Positions 1 to 8,083 of a DNA stretch of 49,899 nucleotides are shown here, one piece after another. The notes under the pieces are model-generated. The model did not search any database, was not told the origin of the DNA, and saw only the letters and a program-made list of their open reading frames with translations. The DNA is from Prado023 sp049688595. GTDB taxonomy: Bacteria; Actinomycetota; Actinomycetes; S36-B12; CAIYMF01. The DNA lies in assembly GCA_049688595.1 (NCBI GenBank), contig JBAVLA010000253.1, forward strand, positions 1 through 49,899. Direction: 5' to 3'. How positions within the stretch are numbered: position 1 is the first letter of the stretch; every line of letters begins with the position of its first letter. A program made the translations under genes and the position numbers.

Positions 1-554
1 AGCCCGAGCCGGGCCGCCTCCGCGCGGACCTCCACCTTCGTCGCATCTCCCAGCGGGAACGCACAGCCGGCCAGCTGGTCGGCGTCAAGCACGCCCAGTA
101 CGTACGACTGGTCCTTGGCCGGGTCGACCGCGCGGTGCAGCTCCCGGCCCCGCGGCCCCTCGACCAGGCGCGCGTAGTGGCCGGTGCACATCGCGTCGAA
201 CCCCAGCGCAAGGGCCCGGTCGAGCACTGCCGCGAACTTGATGCGCTCGTTGCACCGCAGGCACGGGTTGGGCGTGCGCCCGGCGGCGTACTCGGCGACG
301 AAGTCCTCGACCACGTCGGCGGCGAACTCCTCGGAGAGGTCCCACACGTAGAACGGGATGCCGAGCAGGTCGGCAGCCCGCCAGGCGTCGCGGGAGTCCT
401 CGATCGTGCAGCAGCCGCGGGCGCCGGAGCGGTAGGTCGCGGGGTTGCGGGAGAGCGCCAGGTGCACCCCGGTCACCATGTGCCCGGCCGCGACCATCCG
501 CGCGGCAGCCACCGCGGAGTCGACTCCCCCGGACATCGCAGCCAGCACGTGCAT
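1..554 (-). CDS. mnmA: tRNA-specific 2-thiouridylase MnmA (C-terminus beyond left edge)
   Basis: MnmA activates the wobble uridine of tRNA Lys/Glu/Gln with ATP and inserts sulfur to give 2-thiouridine. About 184 N-terminal residues are present; the rest lies off the left edge. The PP-loop SGGVDSAVA lies at the very N-terminus, and the first catalytic cysteine is in the NPCLRCNERIKF segment near residue 94. The second catalytic cysteine would be outside the window. The ATG at 552-554 starts one base after the TGA of the upstream cysteine desulfurase (556-558), so the two are almost certainly one operon with translational coupling: sulfur donor first, thiolase second. M. tuberculosis has the same pair (Rv3025c-Rv3024c). 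Confidence 0.95.
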   Translation of the reverse strand, partial: MHVLAAMSGGVDSAVAAARMVAAGHMVTGVHLALSRNPATYRSGARGCCTIEDSRDAWRAADLLGIPFYVWDLSEEFAADVVEDFVAEYAAGRTPNPCLRCNERIKFAAVLDRALALGFDAMCTGHYARLVEGPRGRELHRAVDPAKDQSYVLGVLDADQLAGCAFPLGDATKVEVRAEAARLG

Positions 555-555
555 C

Positions 556-1794
556 TCAGGCTCCTACGCGTGCGCCGGCCGCCACCCGGGTGCCCACACC
601 GGAACCCGCCCGGGTACTCGCCCGGACCAATCCGGCACGCCGCGCCCGCTCCAGCGCGCCAGGGAGCGCGGAGAGCAGCGCCTCGACGTCGTCAGCGCTC
701 GACGTTGACCCGACGCTGAACCGGAGCGAGGATCGCGCCAGCTCCGGATCGACGCCCATCGCCAGGAGCACGTGGCTCGGCTCGGGCACCCCCGCGCTGC
801 ACGCCGAGCCGGTCGACACGGCCACCCCCGCCGCGTCGAGCAGCATCAGCAGGGCATCGCCGGGGCACCCGGGGAACGAGACATGGGCGTTGCCCGGCAA
901 GCGCTCCCCCGGCCACCCTACGGCGCCGTTCAACACTGCATCCGGCGCGAGCGCGAGCACGCCGGCGACTAGCGCGTCCCGCAGGCCAGCGAGTCGCGCC
1001 GAACGCGATGGCAGCTCAGCGACCACGTGATCCACGGCGGCGGCGAAACCGGCAGCAGCGGGGACGTTCAGGGTTCCGGAGCGCATCCCCCGCTCCTGGC
1101 CTCCGCCGTGGCTGAGCGCAACCACTTCCACGCCGCGACGCACGATCAGCGCCCCCACACCCGGCGGGCCACCGAGCTTGTGGGCCGAGACCGCCGTGGT
1201 GCTCGGCAGACTCGCATCGACCTCGATCGACCCGAGCGCCTGCACCGCGTCGACGTGCAGCGGGACACCTGTCTCGGCGCAGATCCCAGCGATCTCGGGG
1301 ATCGGCTGCACTGTGCCGACCTCGTTGTTGGCCCACATGACGGCGACCAGCGCCACGTCCCCGGCGCCGGAGCCGGCACCCAACTCCGCCGCCAACTGGG
1401 CGGGGTCGACCCGACCAGCGCCGTCGACGTCGAGCCAGACCACGTCCGCCCCCTCTTGGTGGCCGAGCCAATCGACGGCCTCCAGCACGGCGTGGTGCTC
1501 GACCCGGGAGGCCAGCACCCGACGACGCCTCGGGTCTGCGGCCGTGCGAGCCCACCACAGTCCCTTCACCGCGAGGTTGTCCGCCTCGGTCCCGCCCGAC
1601 GTGAGCACGACCTCGCCGGGCGTGACCCGGAGGGACGCCGCGATCAACTCCCGGGACTCCTCGACGCGACGGCGCGCGGCCCGACCCTCCGCGTGCAGCG
1701 ACGAGGCGTTGCCCGTCGGCATCGCGGCGACCATCGCGTCGCGGGCGCGGCCCAGCAACGGCGTCGTCGCCGCGTGGTCGAGGTAGGCGCGCAT
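556..1794 (-). CDS. Cysteine desulfurase (IscS/NifS family)
   Basis: A PLP enzyme that converts cysteine to alanine and an enzyme-bound persulfide. It is 412 residues long. The chosen ATG (1792-1794) gives the family N-terminus MRAYLDHAATTPLL; an in-frame ATG 14 codons upstream adds unrelated sequence. The PLP lysine is about residue 206 (SAHKLGGPPGVGA) and the persulfide cysteine about residue 332 (STGSACSAGVPEP). The SGSACSSG-like loop is typical of IscS/NifS rather than SufS. It sits directly upstream of mnmA, so it most likely serves tRNA thiolation, though a role in Fe-S assembly cannot be excluded. A weak -10 (TACCAT) lies 9 bases before the ATG. Confidence 0.95.
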   Translation of the reverse strand: MRAYLDHAATTPLLGRARDAMVAAMPTGNASSLHAEGRAARRRVEESRELIAASLRVTPGEVVLTSGGTEADNLAVKGLWWARTAADPRRRRVLASRVEHHAVLEAVDWLGHQEGADVVWLDVDGAGRVDPAQLAAELGAGSGAGDVALVAVMWANNEVGTVQPIPEIAGICAETGVPLHVDAVQALGSIEVDASLPSTTAVSAHKLGGPPGVGALIVRRGVEVVALSHGGGQERGMRSGTLNVPAAAGFAAAVDHVVAELPSRSARLAGLRDALVAGVLALAPDAVLNGAVGWPGERLPGNAHVSFPGCPGDALLMLLDAAGVAVSTGSACSAGVPEPSHVLLAMGVDPELARSSLRFSVGSTSSADDVEALLSALPGALERARRAGLVRASTRAGSGVGTRVAAGARVGA

Positions 1795-1853
1795 GGTCGA
1801 CCCATGGTAGATGAGCCGGGATGCTCGGGTTCGCAACCGCGGAGCATGGCGAC

Positions 1854-1883
1854 GGGGCCCGATCCCGTGGAGGAATGGGCCCC
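1854..1883. terminator. Possible terminator after etfA
   Basis: The arms GGGGCCC (1854-1860) and GGGCCCC (1877-1883) flank a 16-base loop in the 110-bp gap between the etfA stop and the cysteine desulfurase start. There is no U-tract, so the call is weak. Confidence 0.35.
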
Positions 1884-1904
1884 GCTGCCGGACAGGTGCG
1901 CGGA

Positions 1905-2858
1905 TCAGCCCTTGCGCTTGCTCACCTCCGCGGTCAGCTGGGGCACGACCGCGTGCAGGTCGCCGACGACGCCGAAGTCGGCCAGCTCGAAGATCGGCGC
2001 CTCGGGGTCCTTGTTGACCACGACGATCGTCTTGGAGGTCTGCATCCCGGCCCGGTGCTGGATCGCCCCGGAGATGCCGCTGGCGATGTACAGCTGCGGG
2101 GCCACGGTCTTGCCGGTCTGGCCGACCTGGAACTGGTGCGGGTACCAGCCGGCGTCGGTGACCGCGCGGGACGCCCCGACCGCCGCCCCAAGGGCGTCGG
2201 CGAGCGCCTCGATGACGCCCATGCCCTCGGCGCTGCCCACGCCCCGGCCGCCGGAGACCACGATCGCCGCCTCGGTCAGGTCGGGGCGGGCGCCCTTGGG
2301 CTGCTCGACCCGGTCGACGATCCGAGCCGACTTCGCCGCCGCGGAGAGCTCGACCGCGACGTCGACCCTGGTGCCGGCGCCGGCCGCCGCCTCAGGGGCT
2401 GCGCTGTTGGGGCGGACCGTGATGATGGGAGTGCCTACCGCCACCTTCGAGTTGACGACCGTCGCGCCGCCGAACACCGACTGGGTCGCGGAGGCGTCGG
2501 CAGCGACGTCCACCGCGTCGGTGATGATGCCTGAACCCGACCGGATCGCCAGCCGGGCGGCGACCTCCTTGCCCTCCGCGGTGCTCGCGACGAGCACGGC
2601 CGCCGGCGTGCGATCGGCGACGAGCTTGGCCAGGACCTCGGCCTTCGGCGCGACCGGGTGCGCGCTGAGCTCCGCGGCGTCCGCCACGTACACGGTGGCT
2701 GCGCCGTACTCGGCCAGCCCCGGGATCGCCGACTCGGCGCCGTTGCCGATGAACACGGCGGCCGGCTCGCCGATGCGCCGGGCGAGGGTCAGCAGCTCAT
2801 TGGTGACCTTCTTGACGTTGCCGTCGACATGCTCGACGAGCACAAGCACTTCAGCCAT
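1905..2858 (-). CDS. etfA: Electron transfer flavoprotein subunit alpha
   Basis: The FAD-binding subunit of ETF, which collects electrons from acyl-CoA and other flavin dehydrogenases and passes them to the respiratory chain. It is 317 residues. The ATG at 2856-2858 gives MAEVLVLVEH and has a good ribosome site (GAGGAGG, 7 bases upstream). The C-terminal FAD domain carries the hallmark stretch GGRGVGSAEG, then GASRAVTDAGW, QVGQTGKTVAPQLY and SGISGAIQHRAGM, as in the family. It follows etfB by 10 bases in the same operon. The order etfB-etfA matches Rv3029c-Rv3028c of M. tuberculosis. Confidence 0.96.
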   Translation of the reverse strand: MAEVLVLVEHVDGNVKKVTNELLTLARRIGEPAAVFIGNGAESAIPGLAEYGAATVYVADAAELSAHPVAPKAEVLAKLVADRTPAAVLVASTAEGKEVAARLAIRSGSGIITDAVDVAADASATQSVFGGATVVNSKVAVGTPIITVRPNSAAPEAAAGAGTRVDVAVELSAAAKSARIVDRVEQPKGARPDLTEAAIVVSGGRGVGSAEGMGVIEALADALGAAVGASRAVTDAGWYPHQFQVGQTGKTVAPQLYIASGISGAIQHRAGMQTSKTIVVVNKDPEAPIFELADFGVVGDLHAVVPQLTAEVSKRKG

Positions 2859-2868
2859 GGCGGCCTCC

Positions 2869-3648
2869 TCAGATGATCTTCTGCGCGGACAGGAAGTCGG
2901 CGATGGCCACGCCACCGGATCCGTCGTCGGTGACGATGGTGCCCTTGGGCTTCGGCGGCCGGGCAGCGGCCGCGGCGACGATGGACCGGGCCGCAGCCAG
3001 GCCGACCTCGCCGGCGGAGAGCCCCAGTGCGGCCACGTCGAGGGTCTCTACCTTCTTCTTCTTGGCCGCCATGATCCCCTTGAACGAGGGGTAGCGCGGC
3101 TCGTTGATCTTCTCCACGACGCTGATGACGGCCGGGAGGCTGGCCTGCACCACGTCGTAGCCGTACTCGGTGGCCCGGTTCACGGTGATGGTGCTGCCGT
3201 CGACAGCGATGGAGCTGGAGAAGGTCAGCTGGGGCCACTCGAGGAGCTCGGCCACCATCGCCGGCACGACGGACATGCGGGCGTCGGTCGACTCCGAGCC
3301 GAAGACGACCATGTCGGCGCCGCTGGCCGCGATCGCCTTGGACAGCGCGAGGGCGGTCGCCACGGCGTCGGATCCGTGCAGGGCGTCATCGACCACGTGG
3401 ATGGCGGAATGGGCACCCATCGAGAGGGCCTTGCGGATGGTCTCGGTCGTCTTGGCCGGGCCCATCGACAGGACGACGACCTCGCCGCCGTGCGCCTCCT
3501 GCAGGCGCAGCGCCTCCTCGACCGCGTACTCGTCGAGCTCGTTCATCACGGCGTCCACTGAGCCGCGGTCCAGGGTGTTGTCCGCGGGGCTGAGCGTCTT
3601 CTCCGCCCAGCTGTCCGGGACCTGCTTGACACAGACAACGATCTTCAT
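2869..3648 (-). CDS. etfB: Electron transfer flavoprotein subunit beta
   Basis: The AMP-binding subunit of the ETF heterodimer. It is 259 residues, the usual length. The ATG at 3646-3648 gives MKIVVCVKQVPDSW, the standard N-terminus; longer in-frame starts only add low-complexity sequence. It contains MNELDEYAVEEALRL and the ATEYGYDVVQASLPAVISVV segment typical of EtfB. It is first in the etfBA operon. The 209-bp gap to the divergent glycosyltransferase holds a long perfect inverted repeat (3745-3778), about 97 bases upstream of this start, which probably controls the operon. Confidence 0.96.
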   Translation of the reverse strand: MKIVVCVKQVPDSWAEKTLSPADNTLDRGSVDAVMNELDEYAVEEALRLQEAHGGEVVVLSMGPAKTTETIRKALSMGAHSAIHVVDDALHGSDAVATALALSKAIAASGADMVVFGSESTDARMSVVPAMVAELLEWPQLTFSSSIAVDGSTITVNRATEYGYDVVQASLPAVISVVEKINEPRYPSFKGIMAAKKKKVETLDVAALGLSAGEVGLAAARSIVAAAAARPPKPKGTIVTDDGSGGVAIADFLSAQKII

Positions 3649-3744
3649 GGTCGCGCTGTCGCCCTCCCTCATAGACCGGGGCGCCCGATGGTGTCCCCGG
3701 TGTCCTGACCCTTGCGATCCGCTGGGCGTTTCCCACGCCCAACA

Positions 3745-3778
3745 GGCAACTAGGTTACCCACGGGTAACCTAGTTGCC
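3745..3778. promoter_or_regulatory. 34-bp perfect inverted repeat, likely operator
   Basis: The arms GGCAACTAGGTTACCC (3745-3760) and its exact complement (3763-3778) are separated only by AC. The repeat lies between divergent etfB and the glycosyltransferase, and is more AT-rich than its surroundings. A 16-bp perfect arm on each side fits a dimeric regulator such as a TetR protein. A cruciform or terminator role is less likely because the repeat sits upstream of both genes. No regulator gene for it is visible nearby. Confidence 0.7.
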
Positions 3779-3842
3779 AATCGACCCAACTCTAGGCGCG
3801 AAGACCGTGCGCGTTGGCAGCGCCCCCCTGCTGGCGCCGCGG

Positions 3843-3848
3843 TAGCAT
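3843..3848 (+). promoter_or_regulatory. Putative -10 of the glycosyltransferase gene
   Basis: TAGCAT ends 9 bases before the ATG at 3858 and no ribosome site intervenes, so transcription would start at or just before the start codon (leaderless or nearly so). No clear -35 was seen. Confidence 0.4.
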
Positions 3849-3857
3849 GCAAGCCCA

Positions 3858-5117
3858 ATGCGGATCCTGCATTTGTCCTGGGAGTACCCACCCGTCATCT
3901 ATGGCGGGCTGGGTCGCCATGTCCATGCCCTCGCCCGGGCGCAGGCGTCGCTGGGCCATGAGGTGGCCGTGATCACGCAGGCCCCGACCTCAGAAGACCT
4001 CCGCCTGGACGAGGGACCCGTTCACGTCGTGCGCGCCGGCGGACGCCAGATGCAGGGCGACCTCCTGGCCCACGTCGCCGCCATGGAGCAGGACTTCATC
4101 GACCAGGGCCTCGACCTCGTTTGCAGGTGGCGCCCGGACGCCATCCATGCCCACGACTGGATGGTGACCCACGCGGCGGTAGCCCTCCGACGGGAGTCCG
4201 GGGTGCCGCTCACCGCGACGATCCACGCGACGGAGGCCGGGCGCAACCAGGGCTGGGTGAGCACCGACCTCTCGACGGCCATCCACTGCCTCGAATGGTG
4301 GCTGGCCAACACCGCGGACGAGCTGATCACGTGCTCGCAGCACATGCGCGAGGAGGTCCGGGCCCTGTTCGGGGTCCAGGGCGCCACAGTGATCCCGAAT
4401 GGCATCGAGGCCGCCGAGTGGACCTGCCCGCCCGGTGCTGCCGAACGCATCCGTGCCGCGCACCCGGGGCGGCCGCTCGTCGTCTACACCGGGCGGGTCG
4501 AGTGGGAGAAGGGCGTGCAGACGTTGCTCGCTGCCGTCCCCGAGATCCGTTCGCATCACCCTGACCTGGCGGTGATCGTCGCGGGCCGCGGCTCGTACCT
4601 CCCCAGCCTCAGGGAGCAGGCCGAGCAGATCGGGCCCGACGCAGACGTGGCCCTGCTCGGTTGGGTGTCCGAGGACGACCTGCGCGGCATCGTCACCGCA
4701 GCCGACCTGGCCGTCGCACCGAGCCTGTATGAGCCGTTCGGCCTGGTGGCCCTGGAGGCGGCAGCGCTTGGGACGCCGGTCCTCGTGGCCAACACGGGCG
4801 GCCTCGCGGAGTTCGCTGGGAACGGCCGCCTGGCCTCGACCTTCACCCCTGGGGATCCCCGCAGCCTGGCCGCCGCAGTCCTGTCGGACCTGTCCGCTCC
4901 CGAGGCGATGGCGGCGCGGGCGCAGCGCGCCACGAGGGCCCTGGCCGAGCAGTACGACTGGTCGAGCATCGCCGGCCAGACGGTCAGCGTCTACAACCGG
5001 GCCGTCTCGACGGGCCGACCCTCCGAGCACGCACCGCAGCCGGCAGTCCAGAGCCGGCACGACCTCCGGCCACCGCAGTACGCCACGCCGCCCGGCCACC
5101 TGCTGGGCAGTCCGTAG
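3858..5117 (+). CDS. GT4 alpha-glucan glycosyltransferase, Rv3032-like
   Basis: A cytoplasmic retaining glycosyltransferase of the GT-B fold, 419 residues. The N-terminus MRILHLSWEYPPVIYGGLGR is the glycogen-synthase-like acceptor loop. The middle has TIHATEAGRNQGW and LITCSQHM, and the C-terminal donor domain has YTGRVEWEKGVQTL and the E-x7-E motif EPFGLVALEA near residue 292. The sequence and the position next to etfBA match M. tuberculosis Rv3032, an alpha-1,4-glucosyltransferase linked to methylglucose lipopolysaccharide and glycogen synthesis. The neighbouring GH57 branching enzyme and methyltransferase of mycobacteria are missing here, so the product may simply be an alpha-glucan. The last 35 residues are a low-complexity tail. 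Confidence 0.88.
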   Translation: MRILHLSWEYPPVIYGGLGRHVHALARAQASLGHEVAVITQAPTSEDLRLDEGPVHVVRAGGRQMQGDLLAHVAAMEQDFIDQGLDLVCRWRPDAIHAHDWMVTHAAVALRRESGVPLTATIHATEAGRNQGWVSTDLSTAIHCLEWWLANTADELITCSQHMREEVRALFGVQGATVIPNGIEAAEWTCPPGAAERIRAAHPGRPLVVYTGRVEWEKGVQTLLAAVPEIRSHHPDLAVIVAGRGSYLPSLREQAEQIGPDADVALLGWVSEDDLRGIVTAADLAVAPSLYEPFGLVALEAAALGTPVLVANTGGLAEFAGNGRLASTFTPGDPRSLAAAVLSDLSAPEAMAARAQRATRALAEQYDWSSIAGQTVSVYNRAVSTGRPSEHAPQPAVQSRHDLRPPQYATPPGHLLGSP

Positions 5118-5911
5118 TGGACCAGGTCGGGTCCCGCGGCAAGCTGCCCGCGGGGCTCACCCGCGGCCTGGTCATCGCCGAGGTCCTCGTGGTCCTGGCC
5201 CTGTCCCTGGGCCGATCGGGGATCTACTCGATCGTCAACTTCATCGCCGACCTGACCAGCGGCGTCCCGCTGGCCGACCAGTCCACCGTGCTCAACGACT
5301 CCCTTGCGCCGGGTCGGCCACTGCTCGACCTCATCAGGCAGGTCCTGCGCATCGCCTTCTCACTGGCCCCGGTGGCCCTGATCTGGTACCTGCTGCGCAG
5401 GTCCGGGGAGAGCCTGCGCACTATCGGGCTGGACGCGGCCGAGCCCGCCCGCGACCTGCGCCGGGCGGCAGCCACGGCAGCGCTGGTGGGGGGTATCGGG
5501 CTGCTCGGATACCTGGCCGCCTACCGCGCGGGGATCAACCTTGCGGTGGTGGCCCAGGCGCTTCCGGAGGCCTGGTGGCGCTGGCCGGTCCTGCTGGCCT
5601 CGGCACTGCAGAACGCTGTCCTCGAGGAGGTGATCGTCCTCGGGTTCGTGATCCACCGGCTCACCCAGCTCGGGTGGGCGCCGTGGCCGGCCATCTGGAC
5701 CAGCGCCCTGATCCGGGGCAGCTACCACATGTACCAGGGGATCGGGGGCTTCCTCGGCAACGTCGCAATGGGTGTGCTGTTCGGATGGCTGTTCCGGCGC
5801 TGGGGCCGCGTGCTGCCCCTGCTCCTGGCCCACGCGCTGATCGACGTCGCGGCGTTCGTCGGCTACGCGGTGCTGGCGGACCGAGTCGGCTGGCTGCCGG
5901 CGGGGGGCTGA
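5117..5911 (+). CDS. CPBP family intramembrane glutamic endopeptidase
   Basis: An integral membrane protein of 264 residues with several hydrophobic segments. The CPBP (Abi/CAAX-like) motifs are in order: EEVIVLGFVIHRL (paired catalytic glutamates), then RGSYHMYQG, then a final HALIDVAAF. The arginine usual after the EE pair in CAAX proteases is replaced, as in one actinobacterial CPBP subgroup. The GTG start at 5117-5119 overlaps the TAG of the glycosyltransferase by one base, so the two are translationally coupled. Substrate unknown; CPBP proteins act in membrane protein processing or peptide immunity. Confidence 0.85.
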   Translation: MDQVGSRGKLPAGLTRGLVIAEVLVVLALSLGRSGIYSIVNFIADLTSGVPLADQSTVLNDSLAPGRPLLDLIRQVLRIAFSLAPVALIWYLLRRSGESLRTIGLDAAEPARDLRRAAATAALVGGIGLLGYLAAYRAGINLAVVAQALPEAWWRWPVLLASALQNAVLEEVIVLGFVIHRLTQLGWAPWPAIWTSALIRGSYHMYQGIGGFLGNVAMGVLFGWLFRRWGRVLPLLLAHALIDVAAFVGYAVLADRVGWLPAGG

Positions 5912-5981
5912 GGGACTGGCCGCACGCTCACGCGGACAGCGGGCAGCGGCAGTGGCAGCATGCGCGTGAGGAGGGAGCGGC

Positions 5982-7094
5982 ATGTCCATCAACGGAGGGC
6001 CGGACCTGGTCCAGCTGCTGACCCCCGAGGGCGTGCTCCACGAGCATCCGGCGTACGCCCTCGAGCTGACCGACGACCAGTGGCGTGACCGCTATCGAGA
6101 CCTCGTGATGGTCCGGAGGCTGGACACCGAGGCCACATCCCTGCAGCGGCAGGGCGAGCTGGGCCTGTGGGCCCCCTGCCAGGGCCAGGAGGCTGCGCAG
6201 GTCGGCGCTGCCCGGGCGACCAGACCCGCCGACCGGATCTTCCCCACGTATCGCGAGCACGGCATGGCGTACGTGCGCGGCGTGGACCCGGTTGCCCTGC
6301 TCGGGCTGTTCCGCGGCACGACGCTGGGGGGCTGGGACCCGGCCGACCACGGGTTCAGCCTCTACACCATCGTCATCGGCGACCAGACCCTGCACGCCGT
6401 CGGCTACGCCATGGGCATCCAACGGGACGGGACGGACGAGGCGGTGCTGGTCTGCTTCGGCGACGGGGCGTCCTCACAGGGCGACGTCGCCGAGTCGTTC
6501 GTGTACGCCGCAGTCAACGACGCGCCCGTGGTCTTCTTCTGCCAGAACAACCAGTGGGCCATCTCAGAGCCGCTGGAGCGCCAGACCCGGATCCCGCTGT
6601 TCAAGAGGGCCGCGGGGTACGGGTTCCGGGGGGTGCGCGTGGACGGCAACGACGTCCTGGCAGTCGAGGCGGTCGTGACGGCCGCCCTGGACCGCGTGCG
6701 CGAAGGCGGCGGGCCCATCCTCGTGGAGGCGTTCACCTACCGGATGGGGGCGCACACCACATCCGACGACCCGACGAGGTACCGCACGACCGCGGAGGGT
6801 GAGGCCTGGCGCCTGAAGGACCCCATCGAGCGGGTCCGCGCCTACTTGGTGCGCCACGGCCTGGTCGATGCTGCGTTCCTGGCTGAGGTCGACGCACTCG
6901 CCGAGGAGCTCGGCGCCGACATGCGCGCCCGCTGCCGCGCCCTGCCCGATCCGCTGCCCACGTCCATGTTCGACAACGTGTACGCCACCGTCCACCCCGC
7001 GATCGAGCGGGACCGCAGGTGGCTGGTCGAGTACCTGGCCGGGTTCGCCCCCGAGGGGTCGGCAGTGGCTGCCGGACCGGCCGGGGGGCGCTGA
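5982..7094 (+). CDS. 2-oxoacid dehydrogenase E1 component, alpha subunit (PdhA/BkdA type)
   Basis: The thiamine-diphosphate decarboxylase subunit of a pyruvate or branched-chain 2-oxoacid dehydrogenase complex, 370 residues. A strong ribosome site (GGAGGGAG) precedes the ATG at 5982. It has the family's FPTYREHGMAYVRG region, the ThDP/Mg motif GDGASSQGDVAESF ending in QNNQWAIS, and the phosphorylation-loop-like YRMGAHTTSDDPTRYR. It is first in a tight E1alpha-E1beta-E2 operon. Motifs do not separate pyruvate from branched-chain substrates. The heterotetrameric (alpha2beta2) form and HTTSDDP loop are commonest in branched-chain complexes, which actinobacteria use for fatty-acid primers, so that is slightly favoured. 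Confidence 0.93.
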   Translation: MSINGGPDLVQLLTPEGVLHEHPAYALELTDDQWRDRYRDLVMVRRLDTEATSLQRQGELGLWAPCQGQEAAQVGAARATRPADRIFPTYREHGMAYVRGVDPVALLGLFRGTTLGGWDPADHGFSLYTIVIGDQTLHAVGYAMGIQRDGTDEAVLVCFGDGASSQGDVAESFVYAAVNDAPVVFFCQNNQWAISEPLERQTRIPLFKRAAGYGFRGVRVDGNDVLAVEAVVTAALDRVREGGGPILVEAFTYRMGAHTTSDDPTRYRTTAEGEAWRLKDPIERVRAYLVRHGLVDAAFLAEVDALAEELGADMRARCRALPDPLPTSMFDNVYATVHPAIERDRRWLVEYLAGFAPEGSAVAAGPAGGR

Positions 7095-7095
7095 G

Positions 7096-8073
7096 ATGGC
7101 CGTCCTGACCATGGCCAAGTCGATCAACGCCGGCCTGGCGATGGCCATGCGCGAGGATCCCAAGGTCCTGGTCATGGGCGAGGACGTCGGTCGTCTGGGG
7201 GGCGTCTTCCGGGTCACCGACGGCCTGTTGGCCGAGTTCGGCGAGGACCGCGTGATCGACACGCCCCTGGCGGAGAGCGGCATCGTCGGGACCGCGATCG
7301 GCCTTGCGATGCGCGGCTACGCCCCGGTGGCCGAGATCCAGTTCGATGGGTTCATCTTCCCCGCGTTCGACCAGGTCACGACGCAGGTTGCCCGGCTGCA
7401 CGTGCGATCGGCGGGTGCGCTGTCGATGCGGATCGTCATCCGCCTGCCCAGCGGGGGCGGGATCGGGGCGGTGGAACACCACTCGGAGTCGCCCGAGGCG
7501 TACTTCGCCCACACGCCCGGGCTGCGCATCGTCACGCCGAGCACCCCGGCCGACGCGTACATGATGATCCGCCAGGCCATCGCCCATCCCGACCCGATCC
7601 TCTTCATGGAGCCCAAGCGCCGCTACTGGGACAAGGGCGAGGTCGACCTGCAGGCTCCGCTGGCTGCGCTGCCCGACCTGTTCCGGGCCCGAGTCGCGCG
7701 GCGTGGCCGGGACGCCACGCTGCTGTGCTGGGGTCCGATGGTGCGCACCTGCCTGGATGCAGCCCAGGCCGACACCGAGCGGGACCTCGAGGTGATCGAC
7801 GCCCGCAGCCTGGCCCCACTGGACCTGGCGACGATCGTCGAGTCCGTCAGCCGGACCGGCCGGCTCGTGGTCGTCCACGAGGCGCCAGTCATCGGTGGCC
7901 TCGGCGCCGAGATCGCTGCCACCGTGGCCCAGGAGTGCTTCTACCTGCTTGAGTCCCCGGTGCTCCGGGTCGGCGGCTTCCACGCCCCCTATCCCCCGTC
8001 CCGGCTCGAGCACATCTACCTACCCGACTTGGATCGCATCCTCGAGGCGGTCGACCGGGCCATGGCGTACTGA
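7096..8073 (+). CDS. 2-oxoacid dehydrogenase E1 component, beta subunit
   Basis: The partner of E1alpha, 325 residues. The ATG at 7096 lies one base after the E1alpha stop and gives MAVLTMAKSINAGLAMAM. Recognisable segments are GEDVGRLGGVFRVTDGL, DTPLAESGIVGTAIG, EIQFDGFIFPAFDQ and GGIGAVEHHSES, followed by the transketolase C-terminal domain with VIDARSLAPLD and VVVHEAPVIGGLGAE. It completes the ThDP site at the subunit interface. It is translationally coupled to both neighbours. Confidence 0.94.
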   Translation: MAVLTMAKSINAGLAMAMREDPKVLVMGEDVGRLGGVFRVTDGLLAEFGEDRVIDTPLAESGIVGTAIGLAMRGYAPVAEIQFDGFIFPAFDQVTTQVARLHVRSAGALSMRIVIRLPSGGGIGAVEHHSESPEAYFAHTPGLRIVTPSTPADAYMMIRQAIAHPDPILFMEPKRRYWDKGEVDLQAPLAALPDLFRARVARRGRDATLLCWGPMVRTCLDAAQADTERDLEVIDARSLAPLDLATIVESVSRTGRLVVVHEAPVIGGLGAEIAATVAQECFYLLESPVLRVGGFHAPYPPSRLEHIYLPDLDRILEAVDRAMAY

Positions 8074-8083
8074 GGAGGCGACG

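Noticed and set aside
1027..3561. 844-codon plus-strand ORF across cysteine desulfurase, etfA and etfB
   Set aside because: It is an antisense shadow of three clear minus-strand genes in GC-rich DNA.
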